A stretch of 7,971 nt of DNA from Bacillota bacterium (GCA_009781925.1 WQUU01000015.1:1-7971); one strand, 5' to 3'. Shown: positions 1 to 5,446, counted from the stretch's first letter. Notes: generated by a model not told the origin, from the letters alone. Numbers and translations: made by a program.

Positions 1-739
1 GAAACTGGGGGGCGGACACTTCCAGATCATCGCCGGGCCATGCAGCGTGGAAAACGAAGCGCAGATCATCGGCGTGGCGGAGGCTGTGAAGCGCGCCGGG
101 GCCACCCTGCTGCGGGGCGGAGCGTTTAAACCCCGCACTTCGCCCTATGACTTCCAGGGCCTGGGGGCCGAGGGGCTGAAACTCCTTCTGCAGGCGAAGG
201 CAAAGACCGGCCTGCCCGTGGTCACAGAGATCATGGACGTGAACACCCTGCCGTTGTTCGAGGACATCGACGTGCTGCAGGTGGGGGCCCGGAGTATGCA
301 GAACTTTGAGCTGCTCAAGGAGTTGGGACACACCGATAAGCCTATCCTGTTAAAACGCGGCCCGGCCAATACGCTCAAAGAGCTGCTCATGAGCGCGGAG
401 TATATCATGTCCGGCGGCAACGAGCAGGTGATCCTCTGTGAGCGGGGCATCCGGAGCTATGACACCGTCACCCGCAACACGCTCGATCTGTCCGCCGTGC
501 CCCTGCTCAAGGAGATGAGCCACCTGCCTGTGGTGGTGGATCCCAGCCACGCCACGGGCCTCGCCCGGCTGGTGCAGCCTATGTCGCTGGCCGCCGCCGC
601 GGCTGGGGCGGACGGGCTCGAGATCGAGGTGCACAACGATCCCGCCCACGCCCTTTGCGACGGGGCCCAGTCCCTGACGCCGGAACAGTTTGCGGCGGCC
701 GCGGAAAAAGTACTGCGGGTATTGGAGGCGGTGCGGTGA
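1..739 (+). CDS. aroF: 3-deoxy-7-phosphoheptulonate (DAHP) synthase, 5'-truncated by window edge
   Basis: DAHP synthase condenses phosphoenolpyruvate and erythrose 4-phosphate in the cytoplasm, the first step of the shikimate pathway to Phe, Tyr and Trp. The frame is open from base 2, so the gene begins to the left of the window; 245 residues are visible. Family motifs appear in order: IAGPCSVEN at the visible N-terminus, RGGAFKPRTSPYDFQG, LQVGARSMQN, ILLKRG, CERGIRSYDT and VVVDPSHATG, matching the PEP- and metal-binding barrel of the type I-beta (AroG/KDO8P synthase-like) class. Family members run to about 335-340 residues, so roughly 90 are missing, including any N-terminal ferredoxin-like regulatory domain. 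Its stop codon TGA shares its last base with the next gene's ATG, implying a common transcript and translational coupling with prephenate dehydrogenase. The symbol follows common Firmicutes usage; aroA or aroG are also used. Confidence 0.95.
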   Translation, partial: KLGGGHFQIIAGPCSVENEAQIIGVAEAVKRAGATLLRGGAFKPRTSPYDFQGLGAEGLKLLLQAKAKTGLPVVTEIMDVNTLPLFEDIDVLQVGARSMQNFELLKELGHTDKPILLKRGPANTLKELLMSAEYIMSGGNEQVILCERGIRSYDTVTRNTLDLSAVPLLKEMSHLPVVVDPSHATGLARLVQPMSLAAAAAGADGLEIEVHNDPAHALCDGAQSLTPEQFAAAAEKVLRVLEAVR

Positions 740-1584
740 TGGAGGAGATAACTTTTACCGTCGGCATCGTGGGCCTGGGGCTCATCGGCGGTTCCATGGC
801 GAAGGCATATCGGGCGGCGGGTCATCGGGTATTGGCCGCCGAGACGAACCGAAAAATTTTTGACTTTGCGGTGCTCTCCGGGGTCGTGGCAGGGGAGCTC
901 AACGACGATACCGTCTCCGAATGCGCGCTGATCCTCATCGCGGTCTATCCCAGGGCGGCAATCCGCTACCTGGAGGAAAAGGGGCAAACCATCCCTCCCC
1001 GTGCGGTGGTCATCGACTGCTGCGGTACAAAGCGGGGGGTCTGCGCGGCGGGTTTCCAAGCGGCAAAGGCGTACGGGTTCACCTTTGTGGGCGGACACCC
1101 CATGGCGGGTACGGAGCGATCCGGTTTCAAATACAGCAAGGCCACGATGTTCAAGGGCGCGTCCATGGTGCTTGTGCCACCGGTATATGACGATATCCGG
1201 CTCCTGGAGCGGGTAAAAAGACTCCTGGCCCCGGCGGGCTTCGACAGTTTGACCGTGACGACCGCCGAGAGACACGACGAGATGATCGCTTTCACCTCCC
1301 AGATGGCCCATCTGGTGTCCAACGCCTTTATCAAGAGCCCCACCGCGCGGTCGCACAGCGGTTTCTCCGCCGGAAGCTATAAGGATTTGACCCGGGTGGC
1401 CTGGCTGGACGAGAAGCTGTGGACAGAGCTGTTTTTGGAAAACCGCGCAAACCTCCTGCGGGAACTGGATGGTTTTTTGGTCAATATGGCTGACTATCGC
1501 GACGCGCTGGCGGCGGAGGACGGGGAGACCATGCGCGCGCTGCTGCGGGAGGGCAAGGAGATCAAAGAGGAAGTGGATCGGTAG
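739..1584 (+). CDS. tyrA: Prephenate dehydrogenase (tyrosine biosynthesis), without ACT domain
   Basis: This enzyme oxidatively decarboxylates prephenate to 4-hydroxyphenylpyruvate, the committed tyrosine step. The 281-residue protein opens with a Rossmann dinucleotide site, GLGLIGGS at residues 12-19. It then carries GGHPMAGTE at 118-126, whose histidine matches the catalytic His of the family, SQMAHLVSNA at 187-196 and the LTRVA arginine segment at 217-221, followed by the helical dimerisation domain. The ATG at 739 is chosen because GGAGG lies at 724-728 with suitable spacing and it overlaps the upstream stop; an in-frame ATG further upstream would run deep into aroF. The usual GSVK-like loop reads DCCGTK (93-98), possibly a subgroup variant. 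The protein stops at the end of the catalytic region, so the C-terminal ACT domain that gives tyrosine feedback in Bacillus TyrA (about 370 residues) is absent; control may lie at aroF instead (inference). Arogenate specificity cannot be excluded. Confidence 0.94.
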   Translation: MEEITFTVGIVGLGLIGGSMAKAYRAAGHRVLAAETNRKIFDFAVLSGVVAGELNDDTVSECALILIAVYPRAAIRYLEEKGQTIPPRAVVIDCCGTKRGVCAAGFQAAKAYGFTFVGGHPMAGTERSGFKYSKATMFKGASMVLVPPVYDDIRLLERVKRLLAPAGFDSLTVTTAERHDEMIAFTSQMAHLVSNAFIKSPTARSHSGFSAGSYKDLTRVAWLDEKLWTELFLENRANLLRELDGFLVNMADYRDALAAEDGETMRALLREGKEIKEEVDR

Positions 1585-1589
1585 GGCAG

Positions 1590-1617
1590 GGAAATAGGTA
1601 ATAGGGAATGGTGAATA
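1590..1617. repeat. Degenerate heptad array, GGNAATA x4
   Basis: Four consecutive 7-base units follow the tyrA stop: GGAAATA, GGTAATA, GGGAATG and GTGAATA. The core AAT keeps a strict 7-base period while the third base varies. The array ends three bases before a TGTAGGG hairpin repeat. No coding role is visible and its function is unknown; it may be a slippage-derived heptameric repeat or part of a compound intergenic element. Confidence 0.6.
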
Positions 1618-1619
1618 AC

Positions 1620-1647
1620 TGTAGGGGCCGCACACCGGGCGGCCCGC
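1620..1647 (+). repeat. TGTAGGG hairpin repeat, copy R1
   Basis: The copy begins TGTAGGGG and contains a perfect 7-bp stem, GGGCCGC (1625-1631) with GCGGCCC (1639-1645), around a 7-base loop. It lies between tyrA and the oxidoreductase gene, ending shortly before the latter's ribosome binding site. There is no T-run, so it is not a standard terminator. Related copies are at 2235, 2270, 2313 (reverse), 2364 (reverse) and 4919. Confidence 0.8.
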
Positions 1648-1666
1648 TGCACGAGAGGCGAAACGA

Positions 1667-2239
1667 ATGCGCGTTTGCATTTTAATGAGCAGCCCCCGGC
1701 TCGGGGGCAACACCGCCGAGCTCTGCAAGCCGCTTATCGGCGAGTTGACGGCGGGCGGGGCGGAGGTTGACTATATCCCGCTGCTGGACAAAAAAATAGC
1801 GCCCTGTCTGGGCTGTTATCACTGCCAAAACGTGGCGGGGGAGTACGGCTGCATCCAGCAGGACGACATGCAGGAGCTGGTCGGGCACATTTTGCCCGCG
1901 GACGTGCTGGTATTTGCCACGCCGATCTACACCTGGCAAGCCACGCCCCAGCTCAAAGCGGTCATGGATCGGATGTACGGCGTCAACAAATTCTACGGCA
2001 CGGCGTCCCGCGCGGTGCTGAACGAGGGGCAGGCCTACGCCCTGCTGGCCACCTGCGGCTATGAGCTCGACTACGGCGCGGGTCTGCTGGACGAGGGCAT
2101 CCGCCGCTGGTGTGCGCACTCGGGCTTGCCCTATCTCGGCATGTACGCCGTCCGGGACGAGGATAATTTAGCGTCGTTCCGGACAGAAGAGGCGAGGGAA
2201 GGGGCGAAGGCGTTCGCGCGGAGGATTTTGGGACTGTAG
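1667..2239 (+). CDS. NAD(P)H-dependent FMN reductase / flavodoxin-fold oxidoreductase
   Basis: This is a 190-residue flavodoxin-like protein expected to bind FMN and transfer electrons in the cytoplasm; the acceptor is not evident. The N-terminus has the FMN-phosphate loop SSPRLGGNT (8-16), and TPIYTWQATPQLKAVMDRM (85-103) matches the conserved flavin and dimer segment of NADPH-dependent FMN reductases. Cysteines at 47, 50, 53 and 62 form a CX2CX2CX8C arrangement. Iron-sulfur flavoproteins use a similar compact motif, usually with CX4-7C at the end, so a [4Fe-4S] cluster is possible but many relatives with these cysteines lack one. Start: ATG 1667 with GAGAGG 8 bases upstream. It follows tyrA by 82 bases, a gap holding two repeats, so cotranscription with the aromatic genes is plausible but no functional link is implied. 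Its TAG stop lies inside a TGTAGGG repeat. Confidence 0.88.
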   Translation: MRVCILMSSPRLGGNTAELCKPLIGELTAGGAEVDYIPLLDKKIAPCLGCYHCQNVAGEYGCIQQDDMQELVGHILPADVLVFATPIYTWQATPQLKAVMDRMYGVNKFYGTASRAVLNEGQAYALLATCGYELDYGAGLLDEGIRRWCAHSGLPYLGMYAVRDEDNLASFRTEEAREGAKAFARRILGL

Positions 2240-2262
2240 GGGACGCACACCCGGGCGTCCCG
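2235..2262 (+). repeat. TGTAGGG hairpin repeat, copy R2 (contains the upstream gene's stop codon)
   Basis: The copy begins TGTAGGGG and folds as GGGACGC (2240-2246) with GCGTCCC (2255-2261) around an 8-base loop. Compared with R1 one stem position changes from C to A and its partner from G to T, so pairing is kept. The TAG of the repeat's TGTAG is the in-frame stop of the flavoprotein gene. Confidence 0.8.
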
Positions 2263-2269
2263 TGTTCCC

Positions 2270-2339
2270 TGTAAGGGCCGATGCCCACATCGGTTCGCTC
2301 CCTTGCCATAGCGGCGCGATGTGGGCATCGCGCCCTACA
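2270..2339. repeat. Inverted pair of TGTAGGG-type repeats, copies R3a and R3b
   Basis: R3a (2270-2295, plus) begins TGTAAGG with stem CCGATG (2278-2283)/CATCGG (2288-2293), extended by two G-T pairs, loop CCCA. R3b (2313-2339, minus) ends in CCCTACA and has a perfect 9-bp stem GGCGCGATG (2313-2321)/CATCGCGCC (2326-2334), 4-base loop. The arms 2270-2292 and 2317-2339 are also near-complementary to each other, so the pair can fold as one long hairpin or two short ones. No terminator T-run follows. Confidence 0.75.
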
Positions 2340-2363
2340 ACGGGCGGGCGATTGATATTGGAT

Positions 2364-2391
2364 GCGGGCCGCCCAGTGTGCGGCCCCTACA
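2364..2391 (-). repeat. TGTAGGG hairpin repeat, copy R4 (reverse orientation)
   Basis: Read on the minus strand it begins TGTAGGGG and carries the stem GGGCCGC/GCGGCCC (2366-2372 with 2380-2386), loop of 7. It is nearly identical to R1 and lies three bases beyond the DUF951 stop codon. With R2 it brackets the R3 pair in a nested inverted arrangement. Confidence 0.8.
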
Positions 2392-2394
2392 ATT

Positions 2395-2577
2395 TTATCC
2401 CTTCCGCTCCACCTTTCTCACGTTCTTCTCAAATTTCTGCCGCGCCCCCATAACCTCATGGCCGCAACCTAGACAGCGGAGTTTAAAATCCGCGCCGATC
2501 CGGAGCACCTCCCAGCGGGATTCCCCGCAGGGGTGCTTTTTTTTCATGGTAAGAATGTCTCCGATTTGAATATCCAT
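2395..2577 (-). CDS. DUF951 domain-containing small protein
   Basis: This 60-residue protein closely resembles the DUF951 family of Firmicutes, small conserved proteins without an assigned function. The visible signature is MDIQIGDILTMKKKHPCG at the N-terminus, RWEVLRIGADFKLRCLGCGH in the middle and a basic tail. Cys17, Cys35, Cys38 and His40 could bind a metal (inference). The ATG at 2577 gives the usual family N-terminus. The best ribosome binding site, GGAGG at 2591-2595, is 13 bases upstream, longer than optimal. An in-frame ATG at 2622 would add 15 residues not typical of the family. It converges with the flavoprotein gene, the gap being filled with repeats. Its left neighbours in other Firmicutes (chromosome-partition and translation genes, from memory) are not present here. 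Identity is confident, function unknown. Confidence 0.88.
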   Translation of the reverse strand: MDIQIGDILTMKKKHPCGESRWEVLRIGADFKLRCLGCGHEVMGARQKFEKNVRKVERKG

Positions 2578-2796
2578 AGTATCAGTAACGCCTCCGACAG
2601 CTATTATTAGACGACATAACACAAGATATTGTAGTTTTATGTAGACAAATAACGATAATTAATCAATATCTTGTAGTGCGAGCGGTTATTTACAGGAGCG
2701 CATGCTATTACTATAAGCAATAAGAGCTAATATTAAAATATTTTGACTATAATAATAAAATTAAATCTTATTATTAAATAATTGAAGTATAGAAAA
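2578..2796. other. AT-rich gap upstream of the DUF951 gene, with an 11-bp inverted repeat
   Basis: About 220 bases of strongly AT-rich sequence separate the DUF951 gene from rarA's terminator, in contrast to GC-rich surroundings. It holds a perfect inverted repeat, ACAAGATATTG (2621-2631) and CAATATCTTGT (2664-2674), separated by 32 bases. On the minus strand a weak promoter, TTGATT-17-TACATA, lies between and partly within the arms. No convincing gene or RNA was found in 2680-2796. Confidence 0.55.
2638..2666 (-). promoter_or_regulatory. Possible sigma-A promoter for the DUF951 gene
   Basis: On the minus strand TTGATT (2666-2661) is followed after 17 bases by TACATA (2643-2638). The -35 matches the consensus well, the -10 poorly. 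The right arm of the 11-bp inverted repeat overlaps the -35 and the left arm falls near the predicted transcription start, an operator-like layout. Confidence 0.3.
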
Positions 2797-2820
2797 GCCT
2801 GAAACCATGCGGGTTCAGGC
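2791..2820 (-). terminator. Rho-independent terminator of rarA, overlapping its stop codon
   Basis: Arms 2797-2806 and 2811-2820 pair with one mismatch (7 bp, A-G mismatch, 2 bp) around the loop ATGC. On the minus strand the stem is followed by TTTTCT; the rarA TGA (2817-2815) lies within the first arm. On the plus strand CTTTTTAATC follows the stem, so the structure could also stop transcripts coming from the left. Confidence 0.75.
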
Positions 2821-4086
2821 CTTTTTAATCGTATCCCAATACTGTTTCGCCGTCTGTTCGGACTTGTTGTCGCCGTACTCGTAGTATTCCGCGTCTTTGA
2901 GCGCGTCGGGGAGGTATTGCTGCCTGACCCAGTGGCCCGGATAGCTCTGGGCATATTTGTAGCCCTGCTCCCGCTCAAAGCCGGCGCCGTCCGCGTGGAC
3001 ATTTTGCAGTTCCCGGGGAATGGGGCCGGTCTTGCCGCGCCGCAGGTCTTCGAGTGCCCGGTCGATGGCGGTGATGCCGGAGTTGGACTTCGGCGCGGTA
3101 GCCAGGAGGATCACCGCGTCGGCCAGGGGGAGCCGCGCCTCCGGCAGGCCCAGCTGGGTCGCGGCGTCTACGCAGGCCTTGACGATGGGGATGGCCATGG
3201 GATAGGCCAGGGCGATGTCCTCGCAGGCGGAACAGAGGATGCGCCGGCACGGGGAGAGGAGGTCGCCGGCCTCCAAAAGCCGCGCCAGGTAGTGGATTGC
3301 CGCGTCGGGGTCGGAGCCCCGGATGGACTTCATCAGGGCGGAGAGGATGTCGTAGTGGTCGTCGCCGTCCCGGTCATAGCGCATGGCGCTGCGCTGGGAG
3401 ACAGCCCGGGCGTCCGCCAGGGTCAAGTGGACAGCGCTATCCTCCTTGACTGAAGCGGCGGAAAACAGAAGCTCGACCGCATTGATAGCCTTGCGGGCGT
3501 CCCCGCCGCTTTTTTGGGCGATGTACGCGAAAACCCCCGGCTCCGCCTCATAGGTGACATTGATACGCTCGGCGGCCAGACGCGCGGCCCGCTCGGCGAC
3601 GGGGACGATTTCCTCCGCCGTGAGCTGCTTAAACTCGAAAATCGTGGAGCGGGAGAGGATGGCGTTGAACACGGCAAAGTAGGGGTTTTCCGTGGTGGAG
3701 GCGATGAGAGTGATCTTGCCGTTCTCGATGAATTCCAAAAGGGACTGCTGCTGCTTTTTGTTGAAGTACTGGATTTCATCGAGGTACAGCAGGACGCCGC
3801 CGGGGGTGAGCAGGGTATCCAGATCGCCGATGATGTCCTTGATGTCGGCGAGGCTGGCCGTAGTGGCGTTTAAACGGCGCAGGCTGCGCTGTGTGCGCTC
3901 GGCGATGATCTGGGCCACCGTGGTCTTGCCTGTGCCGGAGGGGCCGTAGAAGATCATATTGGGAATCTGGCCGCTCTCTATCACGCGGCGGAGCATCCCG
4001 TTCTCGCCGAGAATGTCGCGCTGGCCGACTACGTCGTCGAGAGATTTGGGGCGGATGAGATCCGCCAGTGGCCGGTAGCCGGGCAT
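2815..4086 (-). CDS. rarA: Replication-associated recombination protein A (RarA/MgsA), AAA+ ATPase
   Basis: RarA is a clamp-loader-like AAA+ ATPase that acts at stalled or gapped replication forks in the cytoplasm. The 423-residue protein is close to the usual length. It has Walker A GPSGTGKTT (48-56), Walker B LLYLDE (99-104) followed by IQYF, sensor-1 region IASTTENP (128-135) and an LSRS arginine-finger segment (144-147). The C-terminal MgsA/RarA tetramerisation domain follows, seen in DHYDILSALMKSIRGSDPDAA, LSPCRRILCSACEDIALA and LATAPKSN. Start: ATG 4086 has AGGAGGG at 4093-4099, six bases upstream. An in-frame ATG at 4116 would add ten residues, but it lies inside a palindromic repeat. 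The final codons form part of the terminator stem. It follows rsmG on the same strand, 110 bases downstream, with that repeat between them, and is probably the last gene of the unit. Confidence 0.96.
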   Translation of the reverse strand: MPGYRPLADLIRPKSLDDVVGQRDILGENGMLRRVIESGQIPNMIFYGPSGTGKTTVAQIIAERTQRSLRRLNATTASLADIKDIIGDLDTLLTPGGVLLYLDEIQYFNKKQQQSLLEFIENGKITLIASTTENPYFAVFNAILSRSTIFEFKQLTAEEIVPVAERAARLAAERINVTYEAEPGVFAYIAQKSGGDARKAINAVELLFSAASVKEDSAVHLTLADARAVSQRSAMRYDRDGDDHYDILSALMKSIRGSDPDAAIHYLARLLEAGDLLSPCRRILCSACEDIALAYPMAIPIVKACVDAATQLGLPEARLPLADAVILLATAPKSNSGITAIDRALEDLRRGKTGPIPRELQNVHADGAGFEREQGYKYAQSYPGHWVRQQYLPDALKDAEYYEYGDNKSEQTAKQYWDTIKKA

Positions 4087-4109
4087 AGGGAACCCTCCTT
4101 TTTGGCTGC

Positions 4110-4190
4110 CCGTCATTGCGAGCGAAGCGAAGCAACCCAGTGTCCGCAGTTCTCTGGATTGCTTCGTCGCGCTGCTCCTCGCAATGACGG
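4110..4190. repeat. 81-bp palindromic repeat with CCGTCATTGCGAG ends
   Basis: The termini are a perfect 13-bp inverted repeat, CCGTCATTGCGAG (4110-4122) and CTCGCAATGACGG (4178-4190). Further inward pairing comes from GCGAAGCAACC against GGATTGCTTCG, and a short CCAG/CTGG hairpin sits at the centre. It resembles a widespread bacterial intergenic repeat whose minus-strand frames read HCEEQRDEAI and RNDG. It occupies most of the rsmG-rarA gap, ending six bases from the rsmG stop. No transposase is encoded, so this is a non-autonomous or structural element. Confidence 0.82.
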
Positions 4191-4196
4191 TTAAAA

Positions 4197-4898
4197 TTAC
4201 AGTGGCGTTTTCTGGATTTTTGCAAAACGGCGGGGATAGGCCCTCGGCGTGGGGGAGATTTTCTCAATGCGGACGACGGCATGAGTGATGTCAGAAAACG
4301 GAAGATGATAGGAAAAAATGTCGGAATTTCCTCCGCCTAGGGCGGATATGGCGCTTCGGGCCTCTGAGAGCTCCTCAGAGGCATTTTTGCCCTTCATCGC
4401 GAGGAGAGCGCCTCCCGGAGAGACGAGCGGCATACAGAGCTCGCAAAGGATGTTCAGGCGAGCCACCGCCCGGGAGACGGCGAAGCCGAAGCTCTCCCTG
4501 TGCTCCGCCGGAACCTCCTCCGCCCGCAGACAGAGGCAGGTCACATCCGCAAAGCCGAGTTTTTGGCAGACCTCGGACAGAAACTCCACCCGCTTTCCCA
4601 AGCTGTCCAGTAGGGTCAGGCGAATGGAGGGCTCCGCGATTTTGAGCACCAGCCCCGGAAAGCCCGCGCCGCTGCCCACATCGACGACGGATGCCCCACG
4701 CAAATCGGCGGCGCGAAGCGGGGTGGCGCAGTCCAGAAAATGCAGCAGCGCCACATCCCGTTCGCCGGTTATGGCGGTGAGGTTCATCACACGGCCCCGC
4801 TCCGTGAGCAGTTCGTAGTACAGGCGGAATCGGCGCAGAGCGTCCCCGTGGAGGGGGACGCCCAATTCGGCAAAACCGCCGCGTAAAAGATCTTCCAT
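4197..4898 (-). CDS. rsmG: 16S rRNA (guanine527-N7)-methyltransferase RsmG
   Basis: RsmG (GidB) uses S-adenosylmethionine to methylate N7 of G527 in 16S rRNA, near the decoding centre; its loss gives low-level streptomycin resistance in several bacteria. The 233-residue protein is of usual length. It shows the family segment VMNLTAIT (37-44), the SAM-binding motif I VDVGSGAGFPG (72-82), motif II LTLLDSLGKRVEFL (95-108), SRAVARL (142-148), LLAMKGK (165-171) and a basic tail YPRRFAKIQKTPL (221-233). Start: ATG 4898 is preferred because GGAG at 4905-4908 is six bases upstream; an adjacent in-frame TTG at 4901 would be too close. The neighbour upstream is a zinc-ribbon membrane protein gene, with a hairpin repeat (R5) just before the ribosome binding site; rarA follows. 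The common gidA/mnmG-rsmG pairing of many bacteria is not seen here. Confidence 0.96.
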   Translation of the reverse strand: MEDLLRGGFAELGVPLHGDALRRFRLYYELLTERGRVMNLTAITGERDVALLHFLDCATPLRAADLRGASVVDVGSGAGFPGLVLKIAEPSIRLTLLDSLGKRVEFLSEVCQKLGFADVTCLCLRAEEVPAEHRESFGFAVSRAVARLNILCELCMPLVSPGGALLAMKGKNASEELSEARSAISALGGGNSDIFSYHLPFSDITHAVVRIEKISPTPRAYPRRFAKIQKTPL

Positions 4899-4918
4899 CA
4901 AGGTCTCCGATTCGTTTT

Positions 4919-4945
4919 TGTAGGGCGCGACGCCCTCGTCGCGCC
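4919..4945 (+). repeat. TGTAGGG hairpin repeat, copy R5
   Basis: It begins TGTAGGG and carries a perfect 8-bp stem GGCGCGAC (4924-4931)/GTCGCGCC (4938-4945), 6-base loop GCCCTC. It lies in the gap between the zinc-ribbon gene and rsmG, so a minus-strand transcript would carry this hairpin about 15 bases before the rsmG ribosome binding site. There is no T-run on the minus strand, so read-through is expected. Confidence 0.75.
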
Positions 4946-4970
4946 ATGCAGCAAAATTTTGGGGATACGC

Positions 4971-5366
4971 TTAGGTTCTGCCGTCGAAGCGCTGGCCGCA
5001 CTTCGCACAGGTGACTTTGAGCTTCCCCTTGCCCCGGGGGACGCGGAGCGTGGCTTTGCAGGCGGGGCAAGTGAAAAATTTATAGTCCTTTGATTGGGCG
5101 CGCCGTTCTCTGCGGGCGGCGAAGGAGGATTTCCATTTTCCCCAGAAGCGAACAAAGCGGGCGTTCTCCTCCCGGCGTTTTTGTACGTTCCGGGAGATGA
5201 TCCGAAACAGGGCATAGGCCAGCAACAGAACCGGAATGAAACTGAGCACATAGAGATTGAGCAGGGATTCGAGAAAATAAAACACAATGGCAACGATTAT
5301 GGCCACGATAGCCAGTTGATCAATGCCGTTTCTCCCGATTAGCAGCATGTTAAGACGGTTTCTCAT
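4971..5366 (-). CDS. Zinc-ribbon membrane protein of unknown function
   Basis: This 131-residue protein has no function I can name. Two hydrophobic segments (about residues 17-35 and 37-57) predict a membrane anchor, followed by a strongly basic stretch (60-95) that should lie on the cytoplasmic side. A C-terminal treble-clef/zinc-ribbon-like module has CPAC (100-103) and CAKC (120-123) separated by the basic LRVPRGKGKLKVT. The CXXC-X16-CXXC spacing fits one zinc ion. Similar short zinc-ribbon tails occur in many uncharacterised Clostridia proteins. Start: ATG 5366, with GAGGG at 5373-5377 six bases upstream. It is the first gene of a probable unit with rsmG and rarA, and a possible promoter lies about 80 bases upstream. 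The basic ribbon might contact nucleic acid (inference only). Confidence 0.85.
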   Translation of the reverse strand: MRNRLNMLLIGRNGIDQLAIVAIIVAIVFYFLESLLNLYVLSFIPVLLLAYALFRIISRNVQKRREENARFVRFWGKWKSSFAARRERRAQSKDYKFFTCPACKATLRVPRGKGKLKVTCAKCGQRFDGRT

Positions 5367-5420
5367 AAATATCCCTCAAATTAAGAATAAAACCTATTAT
5401 TTTTAAAGGAGAAAAGAAGT

Positions 5421-5444
5421 GCGGAGCAGGGAAATCCGCTCCGC
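5421..5444 (-). terminator. Hairpin, possible terminator of the cell wall hydrolase gene
   Basis: A perfect 7-bp stem GCGGAGC (5421-5427)/GCTCCGC (5438-5444), with a further GG/CC inside, lies about 50 bases after the hydrolase stop. On the minus strand it is followed by ACTTCTTTTCTCCTTT, which is U-rich but interrupted. It overlaps the start point expected from the promoter candidate at 5447-5475, so only one of the two readings may be right. Confidence 0.4.
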
Positions 5445-5446
5445 AT

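Noticed and set aside
655..738. Upstream in-frame ATG extending tyrA by 28 residues
   Set aside because: It lies wholly inside aroF in another frame, and the ATG at 739 has a good ribosome binding site and a typical TGATG overlap with the aroF stop.
457..1728. Long minus-strand open frame opposite aroF and tyrA
   Set aside because: It is a GC-rich shadow of two confidently identified plus-strand genes, with low-complexity composition and no recognisable domain.
2235..2394. CRISPR array
   Set aside because: The repeats are inverted relative to each other, differ in stem sequence, and lack regular spacers or cas genes.
2262..2569. Two short plus-strand open frames in the convergent gap
   Set aside because: They are composed of the hairpin repeats and the reverse of the DUF951 gene, and show no protein family signature.
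2917..3453. 178-residue plus-strand open frame
   Set aside because: It is the complement of rarA, whose AAA+ motifs establish the minus-strand frame.
4087..4116. Longer rarA starting at the ATG inside the palindromic repeat
   Set aside because: The extra ten residues come from the repeat and the ribosome binding site itself; ATG 4086 has an ideal AGGAGGG.
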